Source: Syntrophales bacterium
GTDB lineage: Bacteria > Desulfobacterota > Syntrophia > Syntrophales > UBA5619
Assembly: GCA_028712015.1 (NCBI GenBank)
Contig: JAQTRB010000005.1
Coordinates: 1 to 23,191 of the forward strand
Reading direction: 5' to 3'
Length of the DNA stretch: 23,191 nucleotides
The notes beneath the pieces were generated by a model, which worked only from the letters and a program-made list of their open reading frames with translations, had not been told where the DNA came from and searched no databases. The first letter of the stretch is position 1; every line of letters starts with the position of its first letter. A program made the position numbers and the translations under genes. Shown piece after piece: positions 13,798-19,440 of the stretch.

Positions 13798-15594
13798 TCA
13801 TTCCGTGTCGGATTTCAGAACGGCCAGGAAGGCGCTCTGCGGGATGGAGACGTCGCCGATCATCTTCATCCGTCTCTTTCCCTTTCGCTGTTTTTCGAGA
13901 AGCTTGCGCTTCCGGGAGATGTCGCCGCCGTAGCACTTGGCGATGACGTCCTTGCGGAACGGGGAGATGGTCGTCCGCGAGATGATCTCGCCTCCGATCG
14001 CGCCCTGGATCGCGATCTTGAACATCTGACGGGGGATTTCCTCCTTGAGCCGTTCGCAGGCCTGCAGGCCCCGCGCGCGCGCGCGTTCCCGGTGTACGAT
14101 CTGGGAAAGGGCGTCCACCTTCTCCCCATTCACCAGGATGTCCAGAAGGGCGAGGTTGCTCTCTCGGTAATCGATCAGGTCATAGTCGAAGGAGCCGTAC
14201 CCCTGCGTGACCGATTTGAAGCGGTCGTAGAAATCGAAGATCACCTCGGCCAGCGGCATATCGTAAAGCAGCTCGGCACGGCCGGGACTTGGGTAGTTCA
14301 ACGCCGAGTTGACCCCCCGCTTTTCCATGCAGAGCTTCATCACCGCGCCGAGGTAGCGCTCGGGGAGCATCATCGTCGCCCGGATGTAAGGTTCTTCGGA
14401 TTTGAGTATGGAGATCGGGTCGGGATAGCGCGTCGGATTGTCCACAAAAAGGACCGTCCCGTCCTTCAGCGTGAACCGGTAACGGACGGAGGGCACGGAG
14501 AGGATGATCGACAGGTCATACTCCCGCTCCAGCCGCTCCTGGACGATGTCCAGATGGAGGAGACCCAGGAACCCGCAGCGGAATCCCTGCCCCAGGGCGG
14601 CGGAAGAGTCCTTCTCGTAGACGAAGGAGGCATCGTTGAGCTTGAATTTGTCCAGAGAATCGGCCAGGTCCGTGTAATCATCCGCGGCGATCGGGTAGAT
14701 CGAGGCGAAAACGACGGGTTTGACCTCCTTGAAGCCCGGCAACGGCTTTGCGCAAGGACGACTCTCCAAGGTGATCGTATCCCCGGTGCGGACGTCCGAT
14801 ACGGTTTTCACGCCGGCGATGATGTAGCCCACGTCACCGGCGGAAAGTTTATCCCGTTTCTGACGCTGGAGAAGGAAGTGGCCGACCTCTTCCACCCGAT
14901 AGGTGGAATGGTTGTACACAAAGCGGATAATGTCGCCCGCCTTGACCGCTCCGTCGAAGATGCGGCAGTGGATCACCGTTCCGCGGAAGGTGTCGTACTT
15001 GGCGTCGAAGATGAGGGCCGCAAGCGGCGCCTCCGGATCGCCGATGGGAGGCGGAATCCTCTCCACAATCGCCTCCAGAATCTGCTCGATCCCGATTCCC
15101 TCCTTGGCGGAGCATTTCAAATGGGTGTCCGGGTCCAGACCCAGCTCCGAGTCGATCTGCTCGATGACCCGCTCCACGTCCGCCGAGGGGAGGTCGATCT
15201 TATTGATCACGGGAATGATCGCCAGGTCGTGTTCCATCGCGAGGTACAAATTGGCGAGCGTCTGCGCCTGGACGCCCTGGGCGGCGTCGATCAGCAGCAG
15301 GACGCCTTCGCAGGAGGCCAGCGACCGCGATACCTCGTAGGTGAAATCGACGTGGCCCGGCGTGTCGATCAGATTCAGGGTATAACGCCGACCGTCCTTT
15401 GCGCGGTAGGGGAGCGAAACGACCTGGCTCTTGATCGTAATCCCCCGTTCCCGCTCGATATCCATATTGTCGAGGATCTGGTTCTGAAAATCGCGGTCAT
15501 TCACAATACCGGTGAACTGGATCAGCCGATCGGCGAGCGTCGACTTTCCGTGGTCGATATGGGCGATAATGCTAAAATTTCGGATATGGTCCAT
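13798..15594 (-). CDS. lepA: Elongation factor 4 (LepA), back-translocating ribosomal GTPase
   Basis: LepA/EF4 is a ribosome-associated GTPase related to EF-G, implicated in ribosome assembly, initiation and recovery from stalling. The 598 residues match E. coli (599). The G domain shows G1 AHIDHGKST (11-19), G2 RGITI, G3 DTPGHVDF and G4 NKIDLP, followed by EF-G-like domains II and III. The LepA-specific C-terminal domain carries GRAELLYDMPLAEVIFDFYD (in part), SYGSFDYDL-type YGSFDYDLIDY and the basic end ISRKRKLLEKQRKGKRRMK (in part). The start is ATG 15594, with only a weak ACAGG ribosome site. The 283-bp divergent region upstream contains a structured leader (15630-15672). The stop directly precedes the hemW start, so the two are almost certainly one transcription unit. 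Confidence 0.98.
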   Translation of the reverse strand: MDHIRNFSIIAHIDHGKSTLADRLIQFTGIVNDRDFQNQILDNMDIERERGITIKSQVVSLPYRAKDGRRYTLNLIDTPGHVDFTYEVSRSLASCEGVLLLIDAAQGVQAQTLANLYLAMEHDLAIIPVINKIDLPSADVERVIEQIDSELGLDPDTHLKCSAKEGIGIEQILEAIVERIPPPIGDPEAPLAALIFDAKYDTFRGTVIHCRIFDGAVKAGDIIRFVYNHSTYRVEEVGHFLLQRQKRDKLSAGDVGYIIAGVKTVSDVRTGDTITLESRPCAKPLPGFKEVKPVVFASIYPIAADDYTDLADSLDKFKLNDASFVYEKDSSAALGQGFRCGFLGLLHLDIVQERLEREYDLSIILSVPSVRYRFTLKDGTVLFVDNPTRYPDPISILKSEEPYIRATMMLPERYLGAVMKLCMEKRGVNSALNYPSPGRAELLYDMPLAEVIFDFYDRFKSVTQGYGSFDYDLIDYRESNLALLDILVNGEKVDALSQIVHRERARARGLQACERLKEEIPRQMFKIAIQGAIGGEIISRTTISPFRKDVIAKCYGGDISRKRKLLEKQRKGKRRMKMIGDVSIPQSAFLAVLKSDTE

Positions 15595-15629
15595 AACCTG
15601 TCGCGGCTTTTTTTGGCGGTGAACTTACC

Positions 15630-15672
15630 ATGATCGGAGGGGTTAGTAAACCCGAAAGAAAAGGCCGATCAT
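15630..15672 (-). promoter_or_regulatory. Two-stem leader structure upstream of lepA
   Basis: An 8-bp perfect inverted repeat, ATGATCGG (15630-15637) and CCGATCAT (15665-15672), encloses a second hairpin GGGTT (15640-15644)/AACCC (15649-15653) with a 4-base loop. It lies 36-78 bases upstream of the lepA ATG, so it could fold in the lepA mRNA leader or act as a DNA operator. No riboswitch or protein-binding class is recognised. Confidence 0.4.
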
Positions 15673-15713
15673 CCATACTTCTCATGCGCGGAAGCGGGGA
15701 AATGAGCAGGACG

Positions 15714-15738
15714 GATTTTAAATAGCTGATTTTAAATA
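15714..15738. repeat. Tandem 11-bp A/T repeats upstream of the repeat-protein promoter
   Basis: GATTTTAAATA occurs at 15714-15724 and again at 15728-15738, a 14-base period, ending 2 bases before the -35 box at 15741. The position fits an UP element or a pair of activator sites. The same A/T tract could also feed the divergent lepA promoter. Confidence 0.5.
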
Positions 15739-15740
15739 TA

Positions 15741-15769
15741 TTGACAGGAATAAGCCGGAGGTATAGATA
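15741..15769 (+). promoter_or_regulatory. Sigma-70-type promoter for the repeat-protein gene
   Basis: A perfect TTGACA (15741-15746), 17-base spacer and TAGATA (15764-15769); an alternative TATAGA (15762-15767) has 15-base spacing. The start near 15776 would give a leader of about 100 bases. Confidence 0.5.
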
Positions 15770-15877
15770 GCAAGGCAAGTCCGTGGTTTCGAGAGACAGA
15801 AATGGTTTGCGGTGATTGTGGTCTCGAACGAGCGGCAGGCGATTCCGTGATGTATTAACAATGTTTGGGGAGAGGGT

Positions 15878-16384
15878 ATGATGAAGAAAGTGATGTTTCT
15901 GGTTGTGGTTTTTGTGTTCGGTTTGACGATCGCCGCTTCGGCGCAGGTTCCTGCGGACAAGGTTGCCACGGGGGATAAACAAACGGTGAAAGAAGCCGTA
16001 AAGGAAACCGTGAAGCAGGATGTCAAGGATATCAAGAAAGACGCGGTAAAAATGAAGGAGGCCGTCAAAAAGGAAGTGAAGGAGCAGGCCGCGCAGGCGA
16101 AGGAATCCGTGAAGGAAGTCAAGCAGGCGGTGAAAAGCGAGGCAAAGAAAGTGAAGAAGGCGGTCAGCAAGGATGACGCCGCCGCGGACAAAGCGCAGAC
16201 GGCCGAGAAAAAAACCGTCAAGGAAACCGTGAAGGAAACCGTGAAGCAGGATGTCAAGGATATCAAGAAAGACGCGGTAAAAATGAAGGAGGCCGTCAAA
16301 AAGGAAGTGAAGGAGCAGGCCGCGCAGGCGAAGGAATCCGTGAAGGAAGTCAAGCAGGCCGTTCAGGGGGAAACAAAAAAGTAG
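15878..16384 (+). CDS. Exported Lys/Val/Ala/Glu-rich helical repeat protein (uncharacterised)
   Basis: I do not recognise a specific family. The 168-residue product has a clear Sec signal peptide (MMKK, hydrophobic VMFLVVVFVFGLTIA, cleavage likely after ASA at residue 22). The mature 146 residues are extremely biased: they contain no Arg, Leu, Asn, His, Cys, Phe, Tyr or Trp, and mostly Lys, Val, Ala, Glu, Asp and Gln. The VKEA/VKET/VKQD/VKDI spacing suggests a long amphipathic helix or coiled coil, resembling LEA-like or histone-H1-like proteins in composition. Residues 42-84 recur identically at 119-161, encoded by a 128-bp perfect DNA repeat. GGGGAGAGGG precedes the ATG; a strong promoter lies upstream and an intrinsic terminator downstream, so it is a complete single-gene unit. 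The coding sequence is certain; the role (periplasmic polyanion or peptidoglycan binding, desiccation-type protection) is only a guess. Confidence 0.85.
   Translation: MMKKVMFLVVVFVFGLTIAASAQVPADKVATGDKQTVKEAVKETVKQDVKDIKKDAVKMKEAVKKEVKEQAAQAKESVKEVKQAVKSEAKKVKKAVSKDDAAADKAQTAEKKTVKETVKETVKQDVKDIKKDAVKMKEAVKKEVKEQAAQAKESVKEVKQAVQGETKK
16001..16128 (+). repeat. 128-bp direct repeat, copy 1
   Basis: These 128 bases are identical at every position, including third codon positions, to 16232-16359. The offset is 231 bases (77 codons), so reading frame is kept. Identity breaks at 16129 (G against C) and at 16000 (A against G). Confidence 0.95.
16232..16359 (+). repeat. 128-bp direct repeat, copy 2
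   Basis: Second perfect copy of 16001-16128, encoding residues 119-161 of the exported repeat protein. The lack of any synonymous change points to recent duplication or ongoing gene conversion. Confidence 0.95.
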
Positions 16385-16434
16385 AGGTAGTTGCGGTTGG
16401 GACGATCCCGCCCGGGAGACCGGGGTTGCATTCG

Positions 16435-16486
16435 AAGACCGTGAACCCGGAAGACACGATACGATCCGGATTCACGGTCTTTTTTG
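16435..16486 (+). terminator. Intrinsic terminator of the repeat-protein gene
   Basis: Left arm AAGACCGTGAACCCGG (16435-16450) pairs with CCGGATTCACGGTCTT (16466-16481) over 16 bp with a single mismatch and a 15-base loop, followed by a T-run to 16485. It lies about 50 bases after the stop. There is no T-run on the minus strand side, so it works mainly on the plus strand and would not end adk transcripts. Confidence 0.88.
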
Positions 16487-16507
16487 TGCGAGAAAAATGC
16501 CGAGGGG

Positions 16508-17182
16508 CTAACGTAGTTTTGCGAGCAGGGCTTCAGAGACCTCTTTCACGCCGGGTGTGCCGTCCACCTCGATCACCTGGACGCGCGCCTTGAAGAAATT
16601 GACGGCGGCCAGCGTTCCCGTTTTTGTATCGTAATAGATCCCGTGGCGCTTGTCGATCGCTCCTTCATCCTGGTCGTCGGCCCGTGCGGTCAGTTTATCG
16701 CAGCCGCAGACACGACAAACCGGCTTCCCGTTCTTTTCGGCGGGTTTGATCGCGTCGATGTAGATGTTGTTCGGATGGTTATTGTCCGTTGCGCAGAGTC
16801 GTCGGCCCATGATCCGCTTTTTGGCGATCTCCCGGTCGAGGATGATTTCGATCACACGGTCCAGTTTCATCGCGGCCTCCTGAAGGGCCTTCCAGAGGGC
16901 CTCTGCCTGGGCGAGATTGCGTGGGAAGCCGTCCAGGAGCCAGCCGTTCTTGCAGTCCGCCTCTCGAAGCCGGTTCAGGATCATCGGGACGGTAATCGCA
17001 TCAGGCACCAGTTCACCCCGGTCAATATAATCCTTAGCTTTTTTGCCAAGATCCGTTCCGTTCTTGATGTTTTCCCTGAAGATTACGCCTGTTTCGATAT
17101 GGGGCACTCCGTACTTCTTCTGGACCACCGCCCCCTGCGTTCCCTTACCGCTTCCGTTCGGACCGAAAATCAGAATGTTCAT
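16508..17182 (-). CDS. adk: Adenylate kinase with Cys/His metal-type LID domain
   Basis: Adenylate kinase interconverts ATP+AMP and 2 ADP, setting the cell's energy charge. The 224 residues show the P-loop GPNGSGKGTQ (7-16), the AMP-binding region (IETGVIFREN and the WLLDGFPRN segment, 81-89) and the LID start GRRLC at 126-130. The LID has an unusual Cys130-X5-His136-X19-Cys156-X2-Cys159 arrangement plus Cys161. It resembles the zinc/cobalt site described for the adenylate kinase of Desulfovibrio gigas, which uses one His with three Cys, rather than the four-Cys site of Gram-positive enzymes. A purine-rich AAAGGAG ribosome site lies 8 bases before ATG 17182. A 16-bp dyad lies 29-44 bases upstream. 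The gene stands apart from ribosomal-protein operons, where adk is often found. Confidence 0.95.
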   Translation of the reverse strand: MNILIFGPNGSGKGTQGAVVQKKYGVPHIETGVIFRENIKNGTDLGKKAKDYIDRGELVPDAITVPMILNRLREADCKNGWLLDGFPRNLAQAEALWKALQEAAMKLDRVIEIILDREIAKKRIMGRRLCATDNNHPNNIYIDAIKPAEKNGKPVCRVCGCDKLTARADDQDEGAIDKRHGIYYDTKTGTLAAVNFFKARVQVIEVDGTPGVKEVSEALLAKLR

Positions 17183-17210
17183 GGTCGAGCTCCTTTATCG
17201 AAATGAGGTT

Positions 17211-17226
17211 AGCGGTGTTCACCGCT
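17211..17226. promoter_or_regulatory. Dyad upstream of adk (operator-like)
   Basis: AGCGGTG (17211-17217) and CACCGCT (17220-17226) are perfect inverted 7-mers separated by two bases. The short spacing argues for a DNA-binding site for a dimeric protein, or a tight hairpin, in the adk leader. No known regulator motif is recognised and no clear adk promoter was found nearby. Confidence 0.35.
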
Positions 17227-17350
17227 TGTCGGAAATAAAGCATGATTCCCTCGGCGAATGTTCCACAAATTGACCTCTCCAACGGCGTAAGATGAACCTG
17301 GGCGAAGACCTGAAACGGGCGAAATTCTGTTTTGCGAATCGGCGGCTTTC

Positions 17351-17369
17351 TCACTGCGCACGGCAGTGA
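17351..17369 (-). other. Stem-loop after the FmdB-type gene
   Basis: TCACTGC (17351-17357) and GCAGTGA (17363-17369) form a perfect 7-bp stem with a 5-base loop, 14 bases beyond the minus-strand stop at 17383. The adjacent TGACCGGTCA (17367-17376) is a palindrome that overlaps the arm and could compete with it. No T-run follows, so a terminator role is only possible. Confidence 0.35.
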
Positions 17370-17382
17370 CCGGTCAGTGTCC

Positions 17383-17595
17383 TCAGGAGGGGCTGCAACT
17401 GGTGGCGGCGCAACTCCCGCAGCCGGAACCGCCATCGGAGGTGTTGCCGATCTTTCCCGAAAAGGCGGACATCAGTCGTTCGACTTTTTTCGATCCGCAT
17501 TGCGGGCAGTCTACGGCAAGCTTCTCGTCCCGACTCCGGAAGAGTACCTCGAAACAAGCCCGGCATTTCCGGCATCTGAATTCAAAAATCGGCAT
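17383..17595 (-). CDS. FmdB-family zinc-ribbon protein
   Basis: This 70-residue protein matches the small FmdB (CxxC_CxxC_SSSS) zinc ribbon family. It starts MPIFEFRCRKC, with a first Cys pair at residues 8 and 11 and a second pair at 30 and 33 in DCPQCGS, which together would bind one zinc. The Gly/Ser/Cys-rich tail (GGSGCGSCAATSCSPS) is typical of the family. The original FmdB was suggested to regulate formamidase genes, but most members have no shown function. The start at 17595 is preceded by GGAG in CCGAGGAGATAAGCTG; a longer in-frame ORF reaching 17781 exists but its extra part does not look like this family. adk lies 200 bases further on the same strand, with no visible functional link. 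Confidence 0.9.
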   Translation of the reverse strand: MPIFEFRCRKCRACFEVLFRSRDEKLAVDCPQCGSKKVERLMSAFSGKIGNTSDGGSGCGSCAATSCSPS

Positions 17596-17620
17596 CAGCT
17601 TATCTCCTCGGACGAAATGC

Positions 17621-17649
17621 ATCCCAACCCATTGCACATCGGCTGACAA
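17621..17649 (-). promoter_or_regulatory. Tentative promoter for the FmdB-type gene
   Basis: Minus-strand TTGTCA (17644-17649), 17-base spacer, TGGGAT (17621-17626). The -35 is good, the -10 weak. A start near 17614 would leave about 19 bases of leader with the GGAG ribosome site. Confidence 0.3.
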
Positions 17650-17810
17650 TTCGTCTGACCGTCCAGCCGCGGGGAGATTAGAAGAAACCCATGAAAATGT
17701 CAAGGCCGAAGCGGCCCAAACGCATAGCCTCGATACGGCAGCCGACGGAAAAGCGGCTGTCGCGACGGTTCCGAACAGCAAGCATTCGGGAGCGAAACGT
17801 CACATTGGTC

Positions 17811-17841
17811 TTGACACGGGCAAGGCGGCGTGAGAGATAAA
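17811..17841 (+). promoter_or_regulatory. Tentative promoter for the aminotransferase gene
   Basis: A perfect TTGACA (17811-17816) precedes GATAAA (17836-17841) with 19-base spacing, longer than optimal. It gives a leader of roughly 70 bases containing the repeated AAAAACGGATT elements. Confidence 0.35.
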
Positions 17842-17917
17842 ACAATATTTTTTTAAAAACGGATTCTCCCGCATCGGTGGAGAAAAACGGATTACGGGGG
17901 TAAAAAGAGGATAGGGT

Positions 17918-19099
17918 ATGGCGATCGCAAAAAAAATCCACGGATTCATGACACAGTCCTCGTTCATCCGGAAAATGTTCGAGGAGGGGCTCCGCCTCAA
18001 GCAGCAATACGGTGCGGAAAATGTCTTCGATTTTAGTTTAGGCAATCCCAATCTCGCTCCCCCCGAGGCGGTCAAGGCCAAGCTCTGCGAACTGGCTTTT
18101 GCCGACATCCCGGGGAAACATATGTACATGCCGAACGCCGGATACCCGGAGACGCGCGCCGCCGTCGCGGTGGAGGTTCGTGAATCCCGCGGGGTGGCAA
18201 TCATCGCCGACCAGATCGTGATGACCTGCGGCGCCGGCGGGGCGCTGAACGTCATTCTCAAAACGCTCCTGGATCCGGACGATGAGGTGATCATGCCGGC
18301 GCCTTTTTTCGTGGAGTACCGTTTTTATGTGGACAATGCCGGCGGTGTGTCCCGAATCATTCCGCCGTGCGAAGATTTTTCCCTCGACCTCGATGCGATC
18401 CGGAAGGCCGTGAACGAAAAAACGAAAGCCGTCCTGATCAATTCTCCGAACAACCCGACGGGGAAGGTTTTCGACGAGCAGTCGATCCGGGGTCTTGCGG
18501 CGATTCTGAGCGAAAAGGGGAACGAATTCCACCGCGAGATTTTTCTGATCTCAGACGAGCCATACAGTGAAATCGTATATGATGGGGTGAGGCTGCCGAG
18601 CGTCATGAAGGCTTATCCCAACAGCTTCATCGCCTCGTCCTATTCGAAGAGCCTCTCCCTTCCCGGCGAGCGGATCGGCTATATCGCCGTAAATCCCGAG
18701 ATGGCGGGCCTCGATGAGGTGATGGGCGGTCTGACGCTCTGCAATCGGATCCTCGGCTTTGTGAATGCCCCGTCGCTGATGCAACGGGCAATCGCCGGCC
18801 TCAAGGGTGTAAGAATCGATGTAGAGGCTTACCGGAGAAAGCGCGACCTTCTTTGCGACGGCCTCGCGTCGGTCGGTTACCGGGTGGTCAAGCCGGAGGG
18901 GGCCTTCTATCTCTTTCCCCGGACGCCTATTGACGACGACGTTCGTTTCGCCGAGGCGCTCCGGATGCGAAGGATCCTCACCGTTCCCGGGAGCGGCTTC
19001 TACGGACCCGGCCATATCCGGATTGCCTACTGCGTGGATGACGCAACCATACTGGGGGCGATTGACGGCTTTGGCGAAGCGCTGAAAGAGTTCAAATAG
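17918..19099 (+). CDS. PLP-dependent class I/II aminotransferase (aspartate-aminotransferase fold)
   Basis: A 393-residue fold-type I aminotransferase. The PLP Schiff-base lysine is Lys244 in SSYSKSLSLPGERIGY. Other cofactor contacts are GAGGALN (105-111), NSPNNPTGKV (175-184, with the conserved Asn), SDEPYSEIVYDG (212-223, Asp and Tyr) and the substrate-carboxylate Arg in GHIRIAYC near the C-terminus. The N-terminal FDFSLGNPNLAPPEAV is also typical. The exact substrate cannot be read from sequence: aspartate, alanine and aromatic transaminases share this pattern. An AGAGGAT ribosome site lies about 6 bases before ATG 17918. It stands alone, convergent with the acyP-ligA cluster, so context gives no pathway hint. 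No intrinsic terminator is clear in the 65 bases before acyP, only a 5-bp CTGCG/CGCAG hairpin at 19118-19133. Confidence 0.93.
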   Translation: MAIAKKIHGFMTQSSFIRKMFEEGLRLKQQYGAENVFDFSLGNPNLAPPEAVKAKLCELAFADIPGKHMYMPNAGYPETRAAVAVEVRESRGVAIIADQIVMTCGAGGALNVILKTLLDPDDEVIMPAPFFVEYRFYVDNAGGVSRIIPPCEDFSLDLDAIRKAVNEKTKAVLINSPNNPTGKVFDEQSIRGLAAILSEKGNEFHREIFLISDEPYSEIVYDGVRLPSVMKAYPNSFIASSYSKSLSLPGERIGYIAVNPEMAGLDEVMGGLTLCNRILGFVNAPSLMQRAIAGLKGVRIDVEAYRRKRDLLCDGLASVGYRVVKPEGAFYLFPRTPIDDDVRFAEALRMRRILTVPGSGFYGPGHIRIAYCVDDATILGAIDGFGEALKEFK

Positions 19100-19164
19100 G
19101 GATTGTCGGGGGACATGCTGCGAAAGACCGCAGGGATCGAAACGTGTCTCGGGAACGAAGAATG

Positions 19165-19440
19165 TCAATAGACAATGTCGAAGCTCGTGAAGCCGCCTTC
19201 GACGTTTTTCTCTTCAGCCTCAACGTGATCCACACGTGCGGGCGGCGTTCCGGTGCGGCACCAGGCCAGCATGGCCTCGGCGTTTTTCCTTTCGCCTTCG
19301 AACAACGCTTCGACCCGGCCGTCCGGGAGATTCCGGACCCAGCCGGTCAGGCCGAATGCACGTGCCTGCCCGCAGGTGTTCGCCCGGAAATAGACCCCCT
19401 GAACACGGCCCGAGATACGGACATGGTACCGTTTCTTCAT
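19165..19440 (-). CDS. Acylphosphatase
   Basis: Acylphosphatase hydrolyses carboxyl-phosphate bonds such as acetyl- and carbamoyl-phosphate in the cytoplasm. The 91 residues have the signature GRVQGVYFRANT with the phosphate-binding Arg19, and the second motif GWVRNLPDGRVEA with the catalytic Asn37. The ferredoxin-like fold continues through VEALFEGE and ends in GFTSFDIVY. The size matches the family (about 90-100). Its ATG (19438-19440) overlaps the ligA stop as ATGA, so it is translated from the ligA message. The pairing with DNA ligase is not explained by known biochemistry and may only reflect compact gene packing. There is no sign of a HypF-like fusion. Confidence 0.95.
   Translation of the reverse strand: MKKRYHVRISGRVQGVYFRANTCGQARAFGLTGWVRNLPDGRVEALFEGERKNAEAMLAWCRTGTPPARVDHVEAEEKNVEGGFTSFDIVY

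Larger units (their letters stand above)
17596..17917. other. 322-bp divergent intergenic region (FmdB-type gene / aminotransferase)
   Basis: No gene is seen here. It holds two tentative promoters (17621-17649 minus, 17811-17841 plus), a 7-T run at 17848-17854, and an 11-bp direct repeat AAAAACGGATT at 17855-17865 and 17883-17893. A hairpin TTCTCC (17864-17869)/GGAGAA (17879-17884) lies between the repeat copies, just before the aminotransferase start. No tRNA or known riboswitch pattern is apparent. Confidence 0.6.

Noticed and set aside
13789..15633. 614-codon open frame on the plus strand opposite lepA
   Set aside because: It is fully antisense to an unmistakable LepA, has no family motifs, and is rich in Arg/Asp/Val as expected from reading GC-biased codons backwards.
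15718..16353. Minus-strand open frame of repeated Ser/Phe/Thr segments opposite the repeat protein
   Set aside because: Its repeats are only the complement of the plus-strand duplication. The plus frame has the signal peptide, ribosome site, promoter and terminator.
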